Below, in pieces: positions 60,765 to 64,000 of a stretch of 64,000 nucleotides of DNA. The notes under the pieces are model-generated. The model made no database searches. It was not told where the DNA came from and saw only the letters and a list, made by a program, of their open reading frames with translations. The DNA comes from Enterococcus ureilyticus (lineage in GTDB: Bacteria > Bacillota > Bacilli > Lactobacillales > Enterococcaceae): contig NZ_MIKC01000007.1 in the NCBI RefSeq assembly GCF_001730315.1, positions 30,213-94,212 of the forward strand, given 5' to 3'. The translations under genes and the position numbers were made by a program. Numbering within the stretch: position 1 is the first letter of the stretch; the number at the start of each line of letters is the position of its first letter.

Positions 60765-61424
60765 ATGAAAAGAAAAAAATTAGTAATATCTTTATTCTTG
60801 ATTATAAGTTCATTATTTTTGAATATTAATATCCAACATGTAAATGCAGATTTTGTTCCACCCGAAGTAGAAACAGTTGTGATACCAGAATATAATCAAC
60901 CATTCAATAAAGTATTTACTATGCAACCTACACCACTATCAGTAGTTAATGTATTAAATTTTGTGGAAGGTTCAACTAGTAGAAAACCCAATCAATTACT
61001 CAAATATATTTATCCAAATTATAGCGATGCACAATTAAAATCTGTAACTGCTAATTTGGAACAGTCAAATAAATTTTTGAACAATCAAAGCTATAAAACG
61101 AAAATTAGTGCTGGTCAACTGAATCTGACTTTATTAAAAGAGGAACTATCAAACCGGAGACCAGTTATTGCCTATTTATCTGCAAATGGTGATTATTGGA
61201 TAGAGCAAGAAACGTCAGTAATTATATACGGGTATCAAAAGATTACTTTTCCTGGTAGACCTCCTCAAGTTGTTTACATGTATCGAAGTGTGAACCACGG
61301 AAATGGTGCTATATACAGCGGTGGTGAAAATAGAATTCCTTTGTTATTGAATGAAAGCTATGTTGATCCTTCGGCAGAAGTTACCTTTAAATGGGTATCT
61401 ACATTATACGGGTTTAACAAATAA
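60765..61424 (+). CDS. secreted papain-fold pseudopeptidase
   Basis: A 219-residue secreted protein; signal peptide to about residue 29 (NIQHVNA). Its body aligns by eye with the protease domain of the next gene: FTMQPTPLSVVNVLNF with the EDQPWCQNFTMAAAIN active-site helix, LKEELSNRRPVIAYL with IKNEIDNNAPVITDL, and ETSVIIYGY with GHSIALVGY. The catalytic Cys and His are therefore replaced (no Cys at all in the mature protein; His to Thr). It should be inactive and may bind, inhibit or chaperone the active protease. GGAGG RBS; 16 bases before the next gene. Confidence 0.65.
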   Translation: MKRKKLVISLFLIISSLFLNINIQHVNADFVPPEVETVVIPEYNQPFNKVFTMQPTPLSVVNVLNFVEGSTSRKPNQLLKYIYPNYSDAQLKSVTANLEQSNKFLNNQSYKTKISAGQLNLTLLKEELSNRRPVIAYLSANGDYWIEQETSVIIYGYQKITFPGRPPQVVYMYRSVNHGNGAIYSGGENRIPLLLNESYVDPSAEVTFKWVSTLYGFNK

Positions 61425-61439
61425 AGGAGTGGAATACAG

Positions 61440-62972
61440 ATGAAGAATGTAAAACGTTTTGGACTTGGATTGCTTTTGACTGTTGGTTTTATGTTAAATG
61501 TAGGAGGAGTAACAAAAGCTGAGGCTGCTTCTTTATATGTGGAATCAACTGATGTCCCAAATGAAACGACTGTACTAGCCACGCAAAATTGGCAAGACTA
61601 TCTAAATAAAATGATGTTGATAGATAATGGAAGTAGTACAGACTATTATTTAGGACAACCGTTCACCATTAGTTATCCTGAAAGTACGGCTTTTAATTAT
61701 CCAATTATAGCGAAAGAAAACAAGCAAATAGCGTATCTTTTACAAATTGATTCTTCAGATAGTCAAAATCCTGATAGTTTCATGCTATCAAAGGCGTTAG
61801 CAAAAAAATTAGAAGATGTTAGTTTAACAATTACTACGAATAATGAGCAACCAATTCAGTTAGATGGTTTAAATCAAAATATCTTCTATAACTATATGAA
61901 TACAAAACAGCCGTTGTTAACAATCAATACTACAGATGTTCCAATTGAAATTCCTACCAGTCAATCCGTTAAAACAATTGATATAACAGAACCAACAGCA
62001 CAACCAAATTTGAGATCAGCAAGAGCATTAGTAGAATTTGATACGAATATCCTTCCATGGAATGTTTATGAAATACAGGAAGATCAACCATGGTGTCAAA
62101 ATTTTACAATGGCTGCAGCAATTAATCACCAAGCTGGTAAACAAATCACTTCAGCCAGTGAGGTTATCCATAAGAGTCATCCTAATGCAACGGAAACACA
62201 ATTAATGGATTCGAATTGGATTACGAAACAAAATCTATTTGATATCATAAACTATGTTAACAAAACCTATAAATATTCACTTAAATTAGTTAATAATACG
62301 CTCCCTTTTTCAATGATAAAAAACGAAATTGATAATAACGCACCTGTAATTACTGATTTAAAGTCAACAACTGCTATGGGTCACTCGATTGCCCTTGTGG
62401 GATATACTGCTCCTAAAAATGGTGATATCTCTTCTTATCCGCCCTATTACTTTTATTGGAATCCATGGTGGGAAGATACGTTTATTGTCTCAAGTAAATC
62501 TCAATATATGACATTAGGATCATCGAACTATGAATGGTATCGGTCAATCTATAATTTTAGACAAGGAAAATATCAAGATAAGATAAATACAATAGTTACT
62601 TTGCAATCTTTTGCATCACAGTACCAAACCGGTGGTAATATTCCTACAAATCTTAGAAGTAAAGAATATATTATTAAAGATGTAAAAGAAGTGAAACAGT
62701 CGAATTCTAAATTAGCGTACTATCTTGAGGGTCTCAATCAGTGGGTATTAGAGCAGGATGTAAAAACTTATCCGACACCTTTATTAAATAAAAATGTCTT
62801 ACTTTTATCAAAGGCAAGTAATGCTCAAACAGGAGAATTTTTAGATCTATCGTTAAGAAATAAACGATACTCTGCAATACAAGTGAAACCAGTAAGACAG
62901 TCAAATTCTAAGTTAGCTTATTATTTAGCTGGATTGAACAAATGGATTTTAGAGCAAGATATTACCCAATAA
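61440..62972 (+). CDS. secreted staphopain-like (C47-type) cysteine protease with C-terminal repeats
   Basis: A 510-residue secreted protein. Signal peptide to about residue 30 (TKAEAA). Residues 31-200 form a propeptide. The papain-like domain has C219 in EDQPWCQNFTMA, H315 in TAMGHSIALVGY and N341 in FYWNPWWED, plus the oxyanion Gln before PWC, as in staphopains. After it come two copies of a 28-residue module (KEVKQSNSKLAYYLEGLNQW and KPVRQSNSKLAYYLAGLNKW, each then [VI]LEQD[VI]), probably SH3-like surface or cell-wall binding. RBS AAAGGAG. Last gene of the island. Confidence 0.78.
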   Translation: MKNVKRFGLGLLLTVGFMLNVGGVTKAEAASLYVESTDVPNETTVLATQNWQDYLNKMMLIDNGSSTDYYLGQPFTISYPESTAFNYPIIAKENKQIAYLLQIDSSDSQNPDSFMLSKALAKKLEDVSLTITTNNEQPIQLDGLNQNIFYNYMNTKQPLLTINTTDVPIEIPTSQSVKTIDITEPTAQPNLRSARALVEFDTNILPWNVYEIQEDQPWCQNFTMAAAINHQAGKQITSASEVIHKSHPNATETQLMDSNWITKQNLFDIINYVNKTYKYSLKLVNNTLPFSMIKNEIDNNAPVITDLKSTTAMGHSIALVGYTAPKNGDISSYPPYYFYWNPWWEDTFIVSSKSQYMTLGSSNYEWYRSIYNFRQGKYQDKINTIVTLQSFASQYQTGGNIPTNLRSKEYIIKDVKEVKQSNSKLAYYLEGLNQWVLEQDVKTYPTPLLNKNVLLLSKASNAQTGEFLDLSLRNKRYSAIQVKPVRQSNSKLAYYLAGLNKWILEQDITQ

Positions 62973-63019
62973 TAAATTCATTTTCTTAAGTGTAACTATC
63001 TAAAATAATAACTACGTGT

Positions 63020-63050
63020 AAAGAGCTTAGACTTACGTCGCAAGCTCTTT
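63020..63050 (+). terminator. terminator-like hairpin after the protease gene
   Basis: AAAGAGCTT (63020-63028) pairs with AAGCTCTTT (63042-63050); the following T-richness is modest. Confidence 0.55.
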
Positions 63051-63155
63051 GTTCGTTTTGAAATAGTTCAATGAGGTATAGGCAATTGCTCATTTTTTGT
63101 ACACTTCTGTTATAAGATTTTTGAGTGTTAAATATAGTTGCTCAAAATATAAATT

Positions 63156-63185
63156 TAGGATAGAGACTCTCTCTATCCTATTTTG
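63156..63185 (+). terminator. second hairpin terminator
   Basis: TAGGATAGAG (63156-63165) pairs with CTCTATCCTA (63171-63180), then TTTTG. It may end transcripts from the protease gene or an unseen small RNA between 63051 and 63155. Confidence 0.6.
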
Positions 63186-63352
63186 TTCTACAGAAATCAC
63201 TAATTAAGTGAATATGTAGAATTTGACAAAAGCGGATTGTGTCAGATTCAATTAAATGTACGCTTTCGAAAAAAATAACTTCGATTCTCAATAAAATATA
63301 TAAAAAGGTAGTAGTTAAATTTATAATATTAAATTCATAAATATCTTTTTAT

Positions 63353-63383
63353 TTTACATTTAGTAGTATATAATAGGTATTAT
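63353..63383 (+). promoter_or_regulatory. probable promoter of the 21-residue peptide gene
   Basis: TTTACA (63353-63358) and TATTAT (63378-63383) with a 19-base spacer; a TATAAT at 63369-63374 is an alternative -10. Either would start transcription shortly before the RBS at 63394. Confidence 0.45.
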
Positions 63384-63410
63384 ATTCTTATAGAAGGGAG
63401 GAAGAAGATA

Positions 63411-63476
63411 ATGTGGATAAACATTGTACAATATTGGTTGAATACAACCTCTGGCTTTTTCGATCTTTTCAAATAA
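63411..63476 (+). CDS. 21-residue amphipathic peptide
   Basis: ATG at 63411 opens a 21-codon frame: MWINIVQYWLNTTSG followed by FFDLFK. A strong RBS (GGGAGG, 63395-63400, within AGAAGGGAGGAAG) lies about 10 bases upstream, a promoter-like sequence precedes it, and a perfect-type terminator follows, so it is a self-contained short transcription unit. The peptide is aromatic, almost uncharged and amphipathic as a helix, like delta-lysin/PSM-type or leaderless peptides, or a type I toxin. No signal peptide. The role is unknown. Confidence 0.6.
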   Translation: MWINIVQYWLNTTSGFFDLFK

Positions 63477-63492
63477 TTATTATATGAAAATT

Positions 63493-63534
63493 GAAATAAA
63501 AAGAGTGATCCTCACAGATCATTCTTTTTATTTC
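63493..63534. terminator. terminator after the 21-residue peptide gene
   Basis: GAAATAAAAAGAGTGATC (63493-63510) pairs with GATCATTCTTTTTATTTC (63517-63534) with one G-T pair. Confidence 0.88.
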
Positions 63535-63767
63535 GATCTGAAAGTTTTTCCTTATCTAGCCATTGAGTACCTTAATGCAAAGAAATCGATAAAGATTAGT
63601 ATGTAAGTTTATTTTATAAAGGATTATTACAATACTGGCACTTGTTTCGGTTTTGTTTATTATGTTTATTATTAACTATTTCATTAATTACATATCTTTT
63701 GATAAATATATCTAATTATTGTTATCTTAATTGTCGAAAGAGAACAATAACTAATAGGAGGTTCAAT
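63535..63767. other. intergenic region without visible gene
   Basis: About 230 AT-rich bases between the peptide terminator and the next gene. No ORF with an RBS is visible; a promoter for the downstream gene is expected here but no good -35/-10 pair stands out. Confidence 0.4.
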
Positions 63768-64000
63768 TTGAGTAAGCTAAAAAAAACATTTGTTGCTGTT
63801 TTTCTTTTATTATTTATGTATCTATGTTTTTCAGTAATAGTATCCAATCAAACATATGTATCTATACCATTTTACTTATTAAATTTGGATGAGTATCCAT
63901 TAATTGGGGATTGGCTCCCTGTGATTACATTCTATCTTGCAGGTAGTGTCTTCATTGTTTTATTTATTTTAATGTTGGGTACGATATTTTACCCAAAAAA
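63768..64000 (+). CDS. membrane protein, N-terminal part (AmaP-like; runs off the window)
   Basis: TTG at 63768, preceded by AGGAGG, opens a frame to the window end: 77 residues. A basic start (MSKLKKTF) is followed by helix 1 (VAVFLLLFMYLCFSVIVS), an extracellular loop (YLLNLDEYPLIGDWLP) and helix 2 (VFIVLFILMLGTIFYP). Two helices with a short outer loop at the N-terminus fit the alkaline-shock membrane anchor AmaP found beside Asp23 genes in Gram-positives. The rest of the protein lies outside, so the assignment is tentative. Confidence 0.5.
   Translation, partial: MSKLKKTFVAVFLLLFMYLCFSVIVSNQTYVSIPFYLLNLDEYPLIGDWLPVITFYLAGSVFIVLFILMLGTIFYPK

Noticed and set aside
63072..63116. A 14-residue hydrophobic ORF (MRYRQLLIFCTLLL) after the protease gene
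   Set aside because: It has no RBS and no promoter of its own, so there is too little to call it a gene.
1..64000. CRISPR arrays, tRNA or rRNA genes, complete insertion sequences
   Set aside because: I looked for regularly spaced repeats, tRNA cloverleaf ends, conserved rRNA stretches and transposase genes with terminal repeats and saw none.

Overview
The window looks like a chromosomal segment of an Enterococcus of the E. faecalis-related group (low-GC Firmicute, order Lactobacillales). The best marker is the housekeeping run dut-radA-PIN/TRAM-ispD-ispF-gltX-[T-box]-cysE-cysS-mrnC-rlmB-yacP-sigH-like-veg-ispE-adcA-adcC-adcB-purR (40.5-56.6 kb), which matches the order I remember from E. faecalis. 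The species cannot be read from the window.

Layout. 0-5.1 kb: a PadR regulator with a DUF1129 protein, a large inverted-repeat element, HdeD-type and coiled-coil stress-type proteins, an HNH nuclease, a lipoprotein and small membrane proteins. 5.6-7.7 kb: one long coiled-coil protein. 8-9.6 kb: an ABC transporter pair. 9.7-14.8 kb: the glycerol/dihydroxyacetone locus dhaS, dhaQ, dhaKLM and gldA, with a DhaS-type operator and a cre site. 15-17.6 kb: mprF. 17.7-22.9 kb: an AT-rich RiPP cluster containing an Rgg regulator, a 10-residue short hydrophobic peptide, two Gly/Cys-rich precursors, a radical SAM/SPASM enzyme, an ABC exporter and a small membrane protein. 23-36 kb: rihC, an ECF sigma/anti-sigma pair, a YfhO-type membrane protein, a PHP phosphatase, proBA and serC-serA-DUF1015. 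36-40.4 kb: an RpiR-controlled PTS EIIC with a stand-alone RarA/MgsA C-terminal-like protein, then an MFS-like membrane protein. 40.5-56.6 kb: the conserved block, including a Cys T-box, a Zur box and a decayed clpP fragment. 56.6-64 kb: accessory DNA with an M20 peptidase, an orphan DNA methyltransferase with a transposase-like N-terminus, a secreted island (glycine-zipper protein, membrane protein, papain-fold pseudopeptidase, staphopain-like protease), a 21-residue peptide gene and a truncated membrane protein gene.

How genes work together. Glycerol is oxidised by GldA to dihydroxyacetone, which DhaK/DhaL/DhaM phosphorylate with PTS phosphate; DhaS/DhaQ sense dihydroxyacetone and CcpA probably represses. 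The RiPP locus fits a peptide-pheromone circuit (Rgg plus short hydrophobic peptide) switching on thioether-type modification and export of the Gly/Cys peptides. adcACB form a zinc importer under Zur.

The strongest candidates for undescribed biology are the RiPP cluster at 17.7-22.9 kb and the secreted island at 59.5-63.5 kb. Function statements rest on motif recognition by eye; no database search was run.
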